From contig JADNRX010000031.1 in assembly GCA_015501595.1 (NCBI GenBank), positions 220,385 to 284,384 of the forward strand: a stretch of 64,000 nt of DNA, read 5' to 3'. This document shows, piece after piece, positions 35,938 to 48,610 of the stretch (its first letter is position 1; each line of letters starts with the position of its first letter). The notes under the pieces are model-generated. The model was not told the DNA's origin. It saw only the letters and a program-made list of their open reading frames with translations, and searched no databases. Position numbers and translations under genes: made by a program. This DNA comes from Hymenopellis radicata (Eukaryota; Basidiomycota; Agaricomycetes; Agaricales; Physalacriaceae).

Positions 35938-38900
35938 CTATCGTGCTCTCGCCTGAGCTGCTAAGTACGCGACAACGACTTTCTCCTTCACCCGAACTCT
36001 TTCGCCTTTCTTGAGCGCGGGATGACCACATCGACAAAGCTCACGGCCACCTTTCCCTGGACAGTCTGCACGGCGACTACACATAACCTTTGTGCAAACG
36101 GCGCAGCGGCCTTTCTTCTTGCTTGAGGCCGCAACGGTCGCTCACGGCGCGGTCCGAGTGTACCGTCGTTCTGCAGCATCTGCTGTTGGAATATGTGCTC
36201 TCTTGATGTAGAGGCAAGTGGAATGACAGCCTGAGTGCCAGATGAATCGACCTCCATGTCGTCGCCTCCGCCTTGATGGCGGGTTTCGACATCATCCGAC
36301 TGATTACCGCTGTCTTCCCGACTGGGGCCGACATCCCCACCTTCAGCCATCGGAATATCATCTGTCTGTTCATCGTCGGCGTCGAGATGCGCAGTAGGAT
36401 GATGGCCCATCTCATCAAAGGAGTCCAGGTCAAGCTGTTCACGAATATCTTGCACTGGATCGCGCCGCCAGTCAGCCAAAGTTGGATATCTGAATTCAAT
36501 GCGACGTACATGTTCGGAAGGCGTCATCTGTCTCGTTTCCTGGGAGTGTCATAGCTGGTAACGTTGATGTTGAATTATCGTCCGATGCAATGAGGTCCGT
36601 GAATGCTTTTAGAGCAATAGCATTCTCGCCCATAAAGAGTGTCGACCACTCCGACTTCCACAAGATCGTCTTCTTGTGATGAAGCTCAAGCTGAGCCGGG
36701 AGCTTGTAGTACAACCGACGGCTCGTCTCAGCAATCGTGCGATCCTGGTTGTTGACCTTATCGTTCCAGGACTGCGCAAGGAGTTTAAAGTCGATGTTCT
36801 TGTATGCCTCGTGTGGTGGATGATTTGCGTGACCCCGCTGGAATATCGGATCGTTAATGAGCTCCTTGAACTTCCGGTACTCCGCATGAGTAGAGACGGG
36901 AAGTACAGGGTGTAATGTGCGCTGACGAAGTTGTAGATAGCGATACTGGCTCATAGGATGTGTCGAAAGGCGGGATAAGGTGTGAACGGGAAGGTCGTTA
37001 TGGTGTGGGATTCCTTCAAGCTTTCGAGGTGGCAATGTTGTTATACCAAGCTCGGTAGCGAGTGTTGTGTCCATAGGAACAATTCCAAAGGTCTCTACAG
37101 TGGCAATGCGTGTCGCGAGTAAGTGAGGTAGACGGAAGGAAGGCATGACATCCAAAAGTGCTGTAATCTCGACAATCTCATCAGAGACCCACAGATCAAA
37201 ATGACCGCAGAATTTTCGACCAGTTCGATTCCGATACCCGACCTGACAAGAATACATTTTAGTATATGGCACTGCCTGGATATCATATATGGTGAAAAAA
37301 CATACCGACTGATTGCGCCGGAATATCCAATAAATAAGAATCTTTTCAGCAAGCTCCGGGGATGCCTTCAGTGATCCAAAGACACGGCGGACGGCCATAT
37401 GAACACCACCTTCAACCGAATTGGTGCCACGTACTGTACGGTACAGTGTAAGGCCATCCCGATCCTTGCCCATCACGTAGTAAAGCGAGATCCCTTGGGG
37501 ATCAGAAAGGAATCCAAGACGAACGGTCTCAAGCAGACGAGCAGCCATGTCCCGAGCGTCGTTGCTGAAGAACCGATCAGGAGTGCGTCGGGAGCTGGTC
37601 GCCGTTTTTGTTGAACAAACAATATCCTGATAACCAGTGAATAACAAATGAAGGCGCTTTCCAAGTGTGTGCCGATCAGGGATATAGCGTCGAATGCGAC
37701 GGTTTAATCCTGCTGCTTTCGCACGTCTCGCAAACTCCCAATTAACGCCACGACTCTCTAAGACAGTTCGGACTGCACGTTCATCGTCCCGGTCTCGTAT
37801 AAAGATCGCCTCACTGAAATCGTGACAAAAGGCTTTAAAGGCAGAGTGCTTCTTTGATAGCAGTCGAAGGAGGCGATCCATGAAGTGAAACACATCATCG
37901 AGAACACGAGTTGCGACTTCGTCACCAGCTACAGCTTCCCGAAGTATTGAATGTGCATGTTCGAGCGCTTCGAGCGCTTCGAGAGCATCCTGCATAAATT
38001 GAGAATCTATTAAGATGGACCTCAGTCCTCAGTAGACAACTTACCTCCAAGTCCCAATCAGACTCTTGATCAGACTCAGAATCTGAATCCCCATCCTCCA
38101 TAAATAAATCGTTGTCAGAGGGCTCCCACATGTCAAAGTGAATTTCCCCAGAATGTGCAGAATCATCATAGGAGATGGTAAAGTCGGAATGATCATCATC
38201 AAGTGTGGTACTGGGCGGAGCAGGATGGGAAAAGCCGAATATGAAAGAGCTAGAGGGTAATGGAGACTGTGAGGAACGTGATCGAAGTTGACTAGTCGCG
38301 ACAATGGCTTGTGCACCATGGTTGAAGATCCAGTCGACTGTTTGCCGATGAAGAGTATGAATCGCGCCTGGAACGAGAACTTCGGTGATCTGAATAAGAG
38401 ATCGACTGGGCGTAATGTTTATACGACGTGTCTGTCCGTTAACATCCATGGCAGCATCAAGATATCCCGAATGCTGACCAATAATGGATCCTCGAAGAAC
38501 GGGTTTACAGCCCTGCACAAGCGTTATAAGCTGACCGTGCAGCGTGGCCTGATTAGGCGTCAGTCGGAGACCAACAGCTTCTCGCTGAGACAATGCTATC
38601 CATAGCTGCCAGATTGAGTCTGTCTCAGTGTACAGTGCATCGATTGCACTATTTGACAGCTCTGAACTCCATGACATATCAGATGAAGGAGGGAGATAGC
38701 ATCGCGTCAAGACGGTGCCAACAAGAGCATGATACGAAGCGTTGGGATCATCGACAACCCCAGCTAGTTTGGCGTATTCTCCGAGGTCGATAAATGAGGG
38801 ATTAGCAGAGGAGCGTATATTGGTGCGGAGATCGGGAAGAGACAGTGCATCGGCAACAATAGACAGTGTCTTTCGAATCTCAAACCCGACTTTGATGATT

Positions 38901-41165
38901 GACGAGTTTGAGAGGATGGCAATAAGTGACGGCACAAAATGGCTGCGAGATTTGAATGCTGAAACCTGTCGATAGATTAGTATTACTCAAGTTAAGCAAG
39001 TAGAGCGGCCGCGGCCTAACCTGAAAAACTACAACTCGATTTGATGTTCGAAGTTGAATAACATCCAGTTCAGGTGTACCGTCGGGTGACAAATGATACT
39101 TGATGGCAAATCCAAGTACGTAGATACTTCCTGCATGCGTAGCAGTCGCTTCGCTTAAGATTTCCGCCGCCAGATCATCCATTACGATGGAGTAGCTGCA
39201 GAAGTCAAAAGAGACATTCGTAGTCGGTGTACGCTGCAGCGGGGAAAGATCAGTCCATGTCGAAATATGTCGAACATTCTCAGCGAGAGACTTGGTAATT
39301 GCTTCGTGAAATCCCTGCTCGGCTGAGAGGAAGGATAAGTCAAGAGAAAACATGTAACGGAGTTACCTACACTGCGGTGAATCGGTATACAGAATCATCG
39401 TGGGCGGATGACCCAGTGCTTTCAAACTCTCCTGAACCTTCTCGAACATCTCTCGCACAAATGACAGCAACTTGGTCAACGTGAGACATTCCGCTCGAAC
39501 CTCTTCGAACCGATTGACAAGATTGTACTCTGCCTTCCAGATCTTCTCGCCGTTGAGACCACCCATATACTTGAGCACCTAGCGCGAAATGAGTTGAAGT
39601 GATCTGAAGTCAACTGGATAACTTACGTCAAATGTATGGTCAGCCTTTGCAATGTCTAACGGAAGCGTGGCTTGAGCGCGGTCCATGTAGATGCGATGCG
39701 CCCCAATATAATCAATAAACATGGCTTTCAAATAAGGAGACGTCGGCGGGCATCCAGCAAAGCCGGTACAATCATTGAATGCTGAGAACTGCGGAATGTG
39801 CTTGGTGCCATGCAGACCGTAATGCAAAGCAGCCGCATAATACATCAGCTCGATTCGAGCGTGATGTCTATGCTGTAGCTCGGAAATCATCTCCGAGAAT
39901 GGCGACGGTCCCACTCGCTTAACGATGAGCGAATTCATTTGCGACATAACCGACTTGTCTACAGCACCGCGTGTGGAAATGAATGCTATCGAAGAATATT
40001 TAGAACCCAGAATACGAACAGATGCAAGCAAATACATACTGGGAAACGCCTCTTGCACGAATCGTGGCAGTTGCGCGATAATAAACGGGTGAGTTCCTTG
40101 ATAACTTGCACCACAACCGGGGGAGTCTGTGCGGTCTTTATCACACCAAAAGCGATTGGTGAAAAGGAAGTAGTCAAGCTCTAAAGCTCTTCTGACCCGA
40201 CGTGCAACAGGGTTCTCGTTGTAGCCTGCAGCATTGAATAAGCAACCTAAGAATCAATGACAGAAATAAGTTCTTACCATGCTTCGACAAGTGCATTCCG
40301 CACTCGCATTTAAACGTATCTGGATGCCCGGGAAGTAAATGCGGCAGCCAGACGAAAACATCTCGTTCATACAACACGTCAGGCGTGAACTCGGTAGTCA
40401 CACTAGATTGTAGAGCAAAGACGGGGTGCCTCGGTCGATGATAGAAGTCTCCGTCCTTGTAACACGAAGGCTGACCATGCTTCTCGATCTCTGTGACAAT
40501 GCGCTGCTTCACTGAACGTAGGTATTGGTGGATTAATGATTGTGGAGGGGGGTCCGAATCTTCCTCGGGTAGTAAATCGTCGCCCTCCAGAAGTATCTCA
40601 TCCAACAACGTATCATCGATTTCAGCTCCTCCAGACGCAATATCGGCATGCTCGTCGTTATCGTTGACGAACGCAAGGTTAGCATTCAGTTGTGACAAGG
40701 TATCACGCAAAATCGAACCAGAATTCGCATTCTGGGAAGGGAAGAAACTCTGGGCTGAGAACTGGTCAATTAGGATTCACGAAAATAGATCTTGAGATAC
40801 ATACCTGCTTCAGGCTCGCGGCGCGCCGGATTGGCGTTGACTTGCAGGTTTGGCATTGCAGAAGTGAGATTTTGAGAGCCTAGAGGGCGCGGCTCTCGCG
40901 TCTCTCGTGGAAGGAAGAATGCTGAAGTAGTGGTGGAGGGTTGCCGGGGTGCTCTTGGCGGCTGACGAGTTGAGCCAGCGGTTGACTCGAGGTTGGCAGC
41001 AGCTCTTGGTGCCGAAGTTCTGGCAGAGGTTGTTCTGGGAGCTACTGAGCCTGCGCTTGTACGCGGCCTTCGACCAGAGCCGCTCCGTTTGCCACCATGG
41101 CCATCTTTGACAACACGGCCCTTTTTGGAGAGATGGAAACCCGGCGGAGGGTTCTGCGTGGACAT
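35938..41165 (-). CDS. DDE transposase-like giant protein with inserted RNase D-like domain (DUF6729-type)
   Basis: The ATG at 41163-41165 starts a basic Ser/Arg-rich N-terminus. Exons joined by typical introns then give a zinc-ribbon-like part (CECGMHLSKHG ... FWCDKDRTDSPGCGASYQG) with LPRFVQEAFPAFISTRGAVD, resembling DUF6729. DHTFD (39627-39641) and YTDSPQC (Asp codon 39381-39383) fit the first two acidic residues of a DDE-type nuclease, and RGTNSVEGGVH (Glu codon 37411-37413) fits the third. Between the second Asp and the Glu lies a block like DEDD 3'-5' exonucleases: VLGFAIKYHL, KVGFEIRKTLS, WSSELSNSAIDALYTETDS. A Cys-rich tail (CAVCTKVMCSRRADC...LCRCGH) ends at the TAG 35938-35940, but in a frame shifted from the preceding acidic linker. 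Transposase identity is inferred; no terminal repeats were found. Confidence 0.6.
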
Positions 41166-42587
41166 GCGAGTGTCGAGGGACGATGAGAATGATCAAACAG
41201 TTTTTTGGGAGTAAATCAGTCGTATTGCGGTCGTCGTGGTCAGCGATGAACAAGATAAGCGCGACGCGATCATTTGCATCTGTATTAGGACGTGGCTATG
41301 TACCGGGCCGACAACCCCGTTGGCCTATGTCCCTGAACTGGCTTGTTTCAAGGGCCATGGTTTATGGGTCTTTTGTCTACTAGTGACTGCTGTGCTGTCT
41401 AATACACATAGTCGGCCATTTTGTGCTTCCTGAACCGGTATAGAAAACGAAGTGAATTGAACTGGCACGTGCGCCGTATTGCCGCCGGCAACCACTTGAA
41501 CCACCGCGGTGATCGCAGTCCCAGTGCACAATGTCCTTAATGCTCAATACTGGCCTCTCAATGATGATATAGCATAGGTATCGGTAGAATAGTATAATAA
41601 ATATGTGTAGTTGTTATAATACTATGGCTGCTATGGTCTGCAGTATATATCGGGGTCCAAGTCATTTGAAGTGACGGCTGGGTCAAGCCGACTTCCTAAT
41701 TGGGCGAGTCGGGTCATTTCCAAGCCGAAGTCAATCAAAGTCAAGCCGAGCTGCGCCAAGTCAAGCCTTCGACGCACTAACGTAAATGTCCTAATTTGGG
41801 TAATTTGTTGAAATTTCGATACGTAACTCTCCTTGACAAGAACGACGACTTCTGCGCGACTACATCGTCAGCCGACACTCTTGTGTTTCCTGACCGCTTT
41901 GGATAGCCTTTCAACTACTGGCTACTCTTCCTGGCCATGTACAAGACTCCCATGACTCCACCTCGTAAACGAATCTAAACTGGTATGCCTGGCAGGATGG
42001 TAGATGCTGCTTCAGTTGTCGCTCATACCGTTTGAGACGGCCATGTATTAGCCTCTATGCTATGGGGCTACTCTTCTGGTATGTTGGCTCCCAGGCTGAG
42101 ACCGCTCTATTCCTCGTACCTCTGATTGCCTTGGATTCGAAAGTAAGTTCGTCAGAAGCATCTCGCTCAGCTGCTCACCAACAACATGATCAGCAATTCA
42201 GAACGCACACAAACAGTCTTGTGAATTGCATCTTTAACCGGTTTCTCGAATATCGCGTCTTTCGGGCGATAACTTGAATAAATGGTGCGGAAGATTAAGA
42301 TCAGCTTCAGGCCACCGGAACTTGTTCCCATGTCGCTGTGTGAGGTCTCCGCTCCTGAACTGTTCCTTTAAGATAGTCCAGTCTCCCACCTTTGGGGGTC
42401 AAGTGTCAGATGACGTATGTGTAACAAGGTTCAATATGTCGTCCACGCAAAACCCCAGCCCACATCTATTGAGGCCTGGCGGCACATGCTTCCTGGGCCA
42501 TATGCTACCCCCTCCCCCGCCTGATGCTTTCGAGTGATGCTCTGCTCTAGGGACACGTGCTACAGCTCACTTACGACCGTCGGCCTC
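41166..42587. other. Intergenic with short AAGTCAAGCCG repeats
   Basis: No supported gene. At 41655-41770 a GTCAAGCCG-like decamer occurs four times with small changes in one orientation. The left part may be the transposase-like gene's promoter and the right part the oxidase promoter, with a CACGTG at 42554-42559. Confidence 0.35.
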
Positions 42588-42588
42588 T

Positions 42589-42594
42589 TATAAC
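42589..42594 (+). promoter_or_regulatory. TATA box of the FAD oxidase gene
   Basis: TATAAC at 42589-42594 lies about 45 bp before the ATG at 42634, a usual distance for fungal core promoters. A CACGTG E-box lies a further 30 bp upstream. Confidence 0.4.
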
Positions 42595-42633
42595 CCGGGA
42601 CACTGTAACAATGGAGGTTCCAGGAAAGACGCC

Positions 42634-45055
42634 ATGTTCCTCTTACCCTTGCTTTCCTTGGTCGCTCTCGTTGCTGCAGGTAGGTGAAGGCGCGCTTCGT
42701 TTGCCTCTCTGACACTCGTTCTAGAGCCCTACAACACTTTCGACGGGCCCGGCTTTCCAGCGTGTAATGATGTCTTGAAAGTGTATCGCCCTTCAACAGT
42801 GGACGAGATCGTGACTATGGTCAAGGCGGCCAGTTCTAGTGGAGTCAACGTCCGCGCAAGCGGGGCGAGTCTCTTTTCATACCCTTACCGTCTCAGCTAC
42901 TAACCAGCTAATTCTCCATGATGTGCAGAATGGTCATATGTGGTGTCAGTCAGACATGATACATGACTGCAGATTTGTCTCTGACTTCTTCCTACTTAGA
43001 TGACACGATGTGCTCGGATGATCCAAACACGATCATCATCAAAACCGACGCGGTGAACGCTATCTCCGACCTTCAGCTCGGCTCAGACGGAACCGGCAGT
43101 GTTCTCGTGGAAGCTGGTGTAACGTTCCCTCAGCTGTAGGATTAGTTCTACGTCGTGTCTTCTACGAGCTGAACGGTTTCTAGAGCTGAGTGGCTTCATG
43201 ACCGTGGAGCAGCCATTGGATACACGCTGGGTGCGTTCTACTCCTACAACCATGGCGGCTCAGACCATCCTAATTGCTTCGCAAGTCAACTGGAATATCA
43301 CCATTGGTACTGCCCGAACGCATGATGATTGAATCTTAGCTTACCATCGAGTAGCTGGCGCGGTTGCAATGGGTGCACATCGCTCCTCTCTTCGCGAGGA
43401 TTCACAAGTTTCGAGTGCGGCGCTTGCCCTGGATATTATAAACGGCAAAGGTACGATGTTCTCTGCAAAGTAATCCACCACAATCATTATCTTCACGTTC
43501 CGCCAGGCGACTTAATTCACCTCGACCGTGATCAGAGCAACACGACTTGGCTCGCAGCGACTACATCTCTTGGTCTGCTCGGTGTTATTGCTCGCGTCAA
43601 GATGGCCATTCTTGCGGATTACAAGGTTTACGCTAATCAGACGACACTCGACGAGGACGATGTCTTGAACGGAGATATCTATGGCATGATTTCTCCATAT
43701 GTTACCGCAAACTTTTGGGTTCGTCTTCTCATTTTTCTGATGCGTGTTCTGGTCGACTGACTGCGGTTAAGTGGTGGCCAGGTCGGTGCTCAAGCGCTGA
43801 AGCTCGAGGTTGAAATGCGTTAACCCTCGAAAACACAGGTGTGAAGAAATTCCATCTGAGGACTTACGGTGTTGTCGATATCGACCATTCTGGCGATGCT
43901 TTTCAGGTGAGGTGATAGTGGCCCCCGATCCTCTCCACACTAACGAGTGCCAGTCTACCTTCTCCGTCACGCCGTTCGAAGGAACGACCGCTCTTAACCT
44001 TCTCAATGCTGGCCAGAACGTCAGCTTCCCCAACTTCATTTCTGAAGGTGTCTTTTATGTTCTATGGGCTGCCCCCAACTTCCACAGTGCGTATCCAAGT
44101 GTTTGCTCCACTCAGTACTGAAGCAGAAGTATATCTTTAGCGAAGTCTTCCGACCTGCCTTTATTGTCGTGGCCAGTGTATGGAACAGCGTACGATGTTC
44201 TCATTGGCGGTCTCTATCCTAACCAGCTTCCGGAATGGGACTATGACTTGCATGGGAAGACCTTGGAACTCGCGGTACCGGTGACCCAGGGCGCCGCACT
44301 TCTCAGAAGAGTGCGAGAACTTTTTGACCAGGCTGCTGCTGATGGTAAAGCTGTTACGTCGACATATCGAAGGTGAGGTCCAGTGTACTGGCGGTGGCAA
44401 ACTACGTGCTCAACGTATTCTCCAGCGGAATCAACATCAAGGTGAGCCTTTTCCTCTGGTGCTCCAAAGCGTGCGCTAAACACGGTGTAGTTTGGCAAAG
44501 CATTTGATAGCTTACTCGGGCAAACCACGGAACGCACCAAGGCAGGAGATACTGCGGATTGGTCCAAGGTGCGTCTGGAAGTCCTTGTTTTCTCATGTCT
44601 GCGATAATTGACGCCCTAATAAAGGGAGCACTGATGTTCGACTTCCCTAGTTTCAGGCCAACACTAGGAGATCACCATCGTTATAATGAACCATGGTACG
44701 TCCGCATCATTCACTGAACGCGAAATGTCTTGACAGTCGATTCGCCAGGTATGCTACCCTTGCAACGACCTTGATCAACGAGGTAACTCGACATCAATAC
44801 GTTCTGTGAAAATGGAGGATATCACCGTTTTACAGTTCCCCGTTCGCCCTCACTGGACCAAGAACACCCGCTCTGTATTTGAACAGTCTGTCAAGAACCT
44901 CGATCCAGATGTACGTTTCCGCGTCGTTGCCAGAGTCATCATCTTTGACGTATGTTGATTAGAGCTTGGCATCGTTTGCCCAAGTGCGAAAGCAGTTCGA
45001 CCCAGATGGTACATTCAAGAGCGTCGTTGGAGAGATACTCGGTGTCATGGACTAG
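42634..45055 (+). CDS. Secreted FAD-linked oxidase, D-arabinono-1,4-lactone oxidase-like
   Basis: The ATG at 42634 gives a signal peptide (MFLLPLLSLVALVAAEP) split by an intron after the Ala-rich end. VYRPSTVDEIVTMVKAASSS and VNVRASGAGHMWYDTMCSDD follow, the FAD-binding PCMH start with the GxGH segment where lactone oxidases attach FAD. GSVLVEAGVTFPQLAEWLHD, VAMGAHRSSLRE, WLAATTSLGLLGVIARVKMA, STFSVTPFEGTTALNLLNAG and FPVRPHWTKNTRSVFEQS (ALO domain) continue the family pattern, ending FKSVVGEILGVMD with TAG at 45053-45055. More than ten introns. Known relatives oxidise aldonolactones or sugars with O2, making H2O2; a secreted form would act outside the cell or in the wall. The substrate is not readable. 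Confidence 0.82.
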
Positions 45056-45217
45056 CAGTTATCATTATACCTTGCCGTTGGATTTCTTTATTGGTAAGCT
45101 TAACGATGTATCATGAGTCATGACAGTAGTTGCGTATATTGCATTTGCATACTTCTGATTTTACAACTTGAATGTTCACATTTTCTGATTGTACAAGGTC
45201 CACTCCTTTAAGGAGTC

Positions 45218-47080
45218 TTACATTTTATGACCCAAGTTGACATGAACAGCCTTTGTGTTCGTGTAGCTGAAGAGAGGAACATTAGCATTCGCCCACTCAG
45301 ATTTAGTACGCGCGTGTGACTCACTTGTGCAACGCATACTCGCCAAGCTCGCGCCCGATACCACTCTGCTTGAAGCCACCGAACGGAACATTGGCGTGAA
45401 GCTGGTTGTGGCAGTTGATCCAGGCCGTACCAGCCTTCAATTTGTGCGCGGTTTCCAAAGCCCGATTGATGTCTTGAGTAAAGACCGATGAAGCCAGACC
45501 GTAAACTATTTGAAAGTAAGTGATGCATATGTCGCAAGGAGCACAGAAACTTGCTGGTATCATTCGCTTGCTTGATAACGTCGTCTTGATCTGTGAACTT
45601 GATCACGACACCGACGGGCCCAAAGATTTCCTCCTGGACAATCTTCATGTCTGGGGTAGTGCCAGTAAAAACGGTGGGCTGAATGAAGTATCCCTCTGTT
45701 CCGTGTCGTTCTCCGCCGTGGCGACAGTAGCGCCTTGCTCCTTCCCTGATGCGATGTATGACATGATGCGCTAAGCAAATGTCAGGAGGTACGCCATACC
45801 ACGAGGCTATAGGTATACGTACGTCGTATTGCTGCTGGGAGACCTGAGGACCTTGGTCGATGTCCTCAGCGAATGGGTCGCCGACTTTAATGTTCTTGGC
45901 CCTCGCAACAAAGCGTGCAAGGAACTCGTCGTAGATCCCAGCCTGCACAAATATTCTTGAACCCGCACAACAAGCCTGGCCATGGTTCCAGCTAAACGAG
46001 AATGAGCAAACGATACACATGAAAGTGACGACATATTACAAGATCCCGTGCGACGCCCAGTTGACCGCTTGCTCCAAGTCGCAGTCATCGTAGATGATGC
46101 TAGGACTCTTTCCGCCGAGTTCGAGAGTGACGGCTTTCAAGTTCGATTTGGATGCAGCTTCCATGACCTTTCTGCCAACCAATGTGGAGCCAGTGAACGC
46201 GATCTAATACAAAGACGAACTTTGAGCATGTATGACATTCACGCCACCGTCAACTGACCTTCTCGACGTTCATATGGCTGGACAATGCCGCACCAGCCGT
46301 TGGTCCATATCCCGTCACGATGTTAACCACCCCCTTCGGAAAACCGGCCTCCTCAATGATAGAGCACATCCTGATCGCGGTAAGCGGTGTGAACTCGCTA
46401 GGCTTCAGGACGATGCAGTTGCCGGTGGCCAGCGCAGGTCCAATCTTCCACGATAACAGAAGAAGCGGGAAGTTCCATGGTACGATCTGTCCGACAACGC
46501 CCATTGGCTCGTGTCTCGTGTAACAAAGCTTGTTCTCATCGGTCTCGATGACCTGACCAGAGATTTTGTCCGCCCAACCGGCGTAGTACTTGATGGTTTG
46601 AATGGCGAAGGCGGTATCGGTGCCCTTGGCCCACCCAAACGTCTTGCCTATGATATAATTAACAACATGCTACCGACATTACGAGGAGATGAGCAAACCG
46701 TTATCGAGCGCTTCAATCGCCGCCAGCTCGTCGTGGTACTTGTCCATTAGCAAGCCCAACTTATTCAGAAGGGCTGCGCGCTGGGCACCACTGGCGTTCA
46801 AGCCCCAAGTCGTATCGAAAGCCTTCTGTGCGGCTTTGACAGCTTTGTCGATATCTGCATCCAGCGCCTCATCGACCTTGGTGATCAACTCGCCGTTGGT
46901 GGGGTTGATAACACTGCACCAAATCAACACAACACATCCTGATTTTGAAGAAAGCACGTACTCTATCGTTGTACCTTTCTCTCCCTTGACGAACTCTCCG
47001 CCAATATACAGACCAGTAGGAAACGAAATTTTTCCTTTGAAAACAGGAGTATCGAATACCTTCGTAAAAGTGGAAGACAT
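45218..47080 (-). CDS. NAD(P)-dependent aldehyde dehydrogenase
   Basis: The ATG at 47078-47080 gives [20 protein letters not shown]. Spliced exons contain [32 protein letters not shown] (the Asn of the oxyanion hole), [54 protein letters not shown] (NAD-binding GSTxxG), [18 protein letters not shown] (catalytic Glu), [15 protein letters not shown] (catalytic Cys), [15 protein letters not shown] and [17 protein letters not shown]. It ends VNLGHKM with TAA at 45218-45220. No presequence is evident, so it is probably cytosolic. The family oxidises aldehydes to acids. It is convergent with the FAD oxidase, 162 bp apart. All key residues are present. Confidence 0.92.
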
Positions 47081-48518
47081 GATGGGAGTAATGATTTCGA
47101 AGGAGCCTGACGTCGACGATGTATATACACAATACTCTGGGATCATTCATGGTCATGAGTGGACTGTGCATATGATCTTTGAATAGAGCATGACCGGACC
47201 GAGGAGAGAAAAGGCTCTTCGATGAACAGTTCAGAAGCTGAGCGCCATCAGAAGTTGATGTGTACAGAGACGGGTAGTCGGAAAGACAGGTGCAGCCGCA
47301 AGGGTAGCCGTCTGAGAGAGCCACTGGGCTGTAGAAAGTAGACCGACTTGGAGAGTGTGCACTTTTTTCTCCCACACAATGTCATATGACGCCTGTATGG
47401 GGGTGAGGGAAGTGGAAGAACAACGTTCTAACCTCTTTTGACAGCATATTAACTGAAGAGTCATAGAATGCCTGTCTTGTGAACCACATGGGCGTCTAAG
47501 TAACTCGACGCGGACTCCCGGTCGGGCATAGCTAGGCCCATATAAGACTCGAAATCCACCGATGTCCATGCGTTTCTTCGTCAACAGAATTATATGACGA
47601 GGTCCAGAGCTGTCGTAAGCAACGTTCTAGGGATAACCGGAACGACGAAAAAAGATGGATAGAACAGAAGCTGTCATTCGGGTAGCCGACGGAAGACCTG
47701 ACTTAGACACCGTGCAAAGTAGACACGGGTTAAGTTTGGAAGAGAGCTGCAGTGCCCTCAGGTGATGGTGGGAAGGAAGAGCGTTCTTGCTCGGCTTGCT
47801 CGGCGTGCAATCCATCATGTGAGAGCTTGGGCTTGGGCGGTTCGTTTCAGCCACCATCGCGTCGAAATAGACTCGCATAAGCTGCACTTGTTTTGCCCTT
47901 TCACCTAGCACTGCTGCTCCAGTGTCGGTCGCCACCACTTGGCATGATGCGCGCTCCGCAGATCTCGGCGCCTTGGCTTCCGAACTCTTGACGGTCCCGA
48001 GGCTCTACGCAGCTACTACATACTCATCTTGTCATTTAGTTCGACTTGCTGCGAGGACACTGAATTCCCACGCCATGCTACTCGGGTGCCTCATACACCG
48101 CACATAATGCTCGCCACCATCTTCAAAAGCTGTGAACCAACGACGAGTAAAGTTGCATTCCTCCTTGAACCAGTCCTCTTGGCAAGAATAGACGCCCGGT
48201 CATGCACGGTAGTTCCAAAACCAAACGGCGATCTCTATGTGGCGGCTATGTCAAAAAGTCTCATATTTCCCCTTCTTGTTTAGGGGATCCAATACTTTTT
48301 CAGAAAAAAGCAAGGAAAAACGGCGAATCGCAGGACGTCTTTAGACATTGGAATGAGTTTCATACCTGCACAGCTGGTTTCGACGGAATGGATTGTATAC
48401 AGTTCAACGTACTAGTACACGTACACCCGGCTGAGCCGCCCAACTCGTCTCTTCATGCTGTCCTCATCCTCGTGTACGGGTGGCGCACTATATCCCAGAA
48501 AGGATTGTAGAAGACACT
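47081..48518. other. Intergenic
   Basis: The region holds the promoters of the divergent ALDH and repeat-protein genes. Minus-strand frames of about 100-117 codons (47231-47584, 47627-47938) have no domain or convincing splice structure and are left out. Confidence 0.35.
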
Positions 48519-48525
48519 ATAAAGG
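48519..48525 (+). promoter_or_regulatory. TATA box of the tandem-repeat secreted protein gene
   Basis: TATAAAG lies 92 bp before the ATG at 48611. No other TATA-like site lies between, so it is the likely core promoter element. Confidence 0.45.
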
Positions 48526-48610
48526 TTAGAAGGTATTGGCTGTAGTTCCTCAGAACAGTTCTCTTCTTCGCCTTCTCGTTCTACACCTTGCTTCCGCCAC
48601 AAGTATCACC

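Noticed and set aside
34900..41900. Terminal inverted repeats of an autonomous element around the transposase-like gene
   Set aside because: Comparing both flanks by eye gave no convincing inverted match or target duplication.
47231..47938. Minus-strand frames of 103-117 codons
   Set aside because: No domain, signal peptide or splice support; region reads as promoter DNA.
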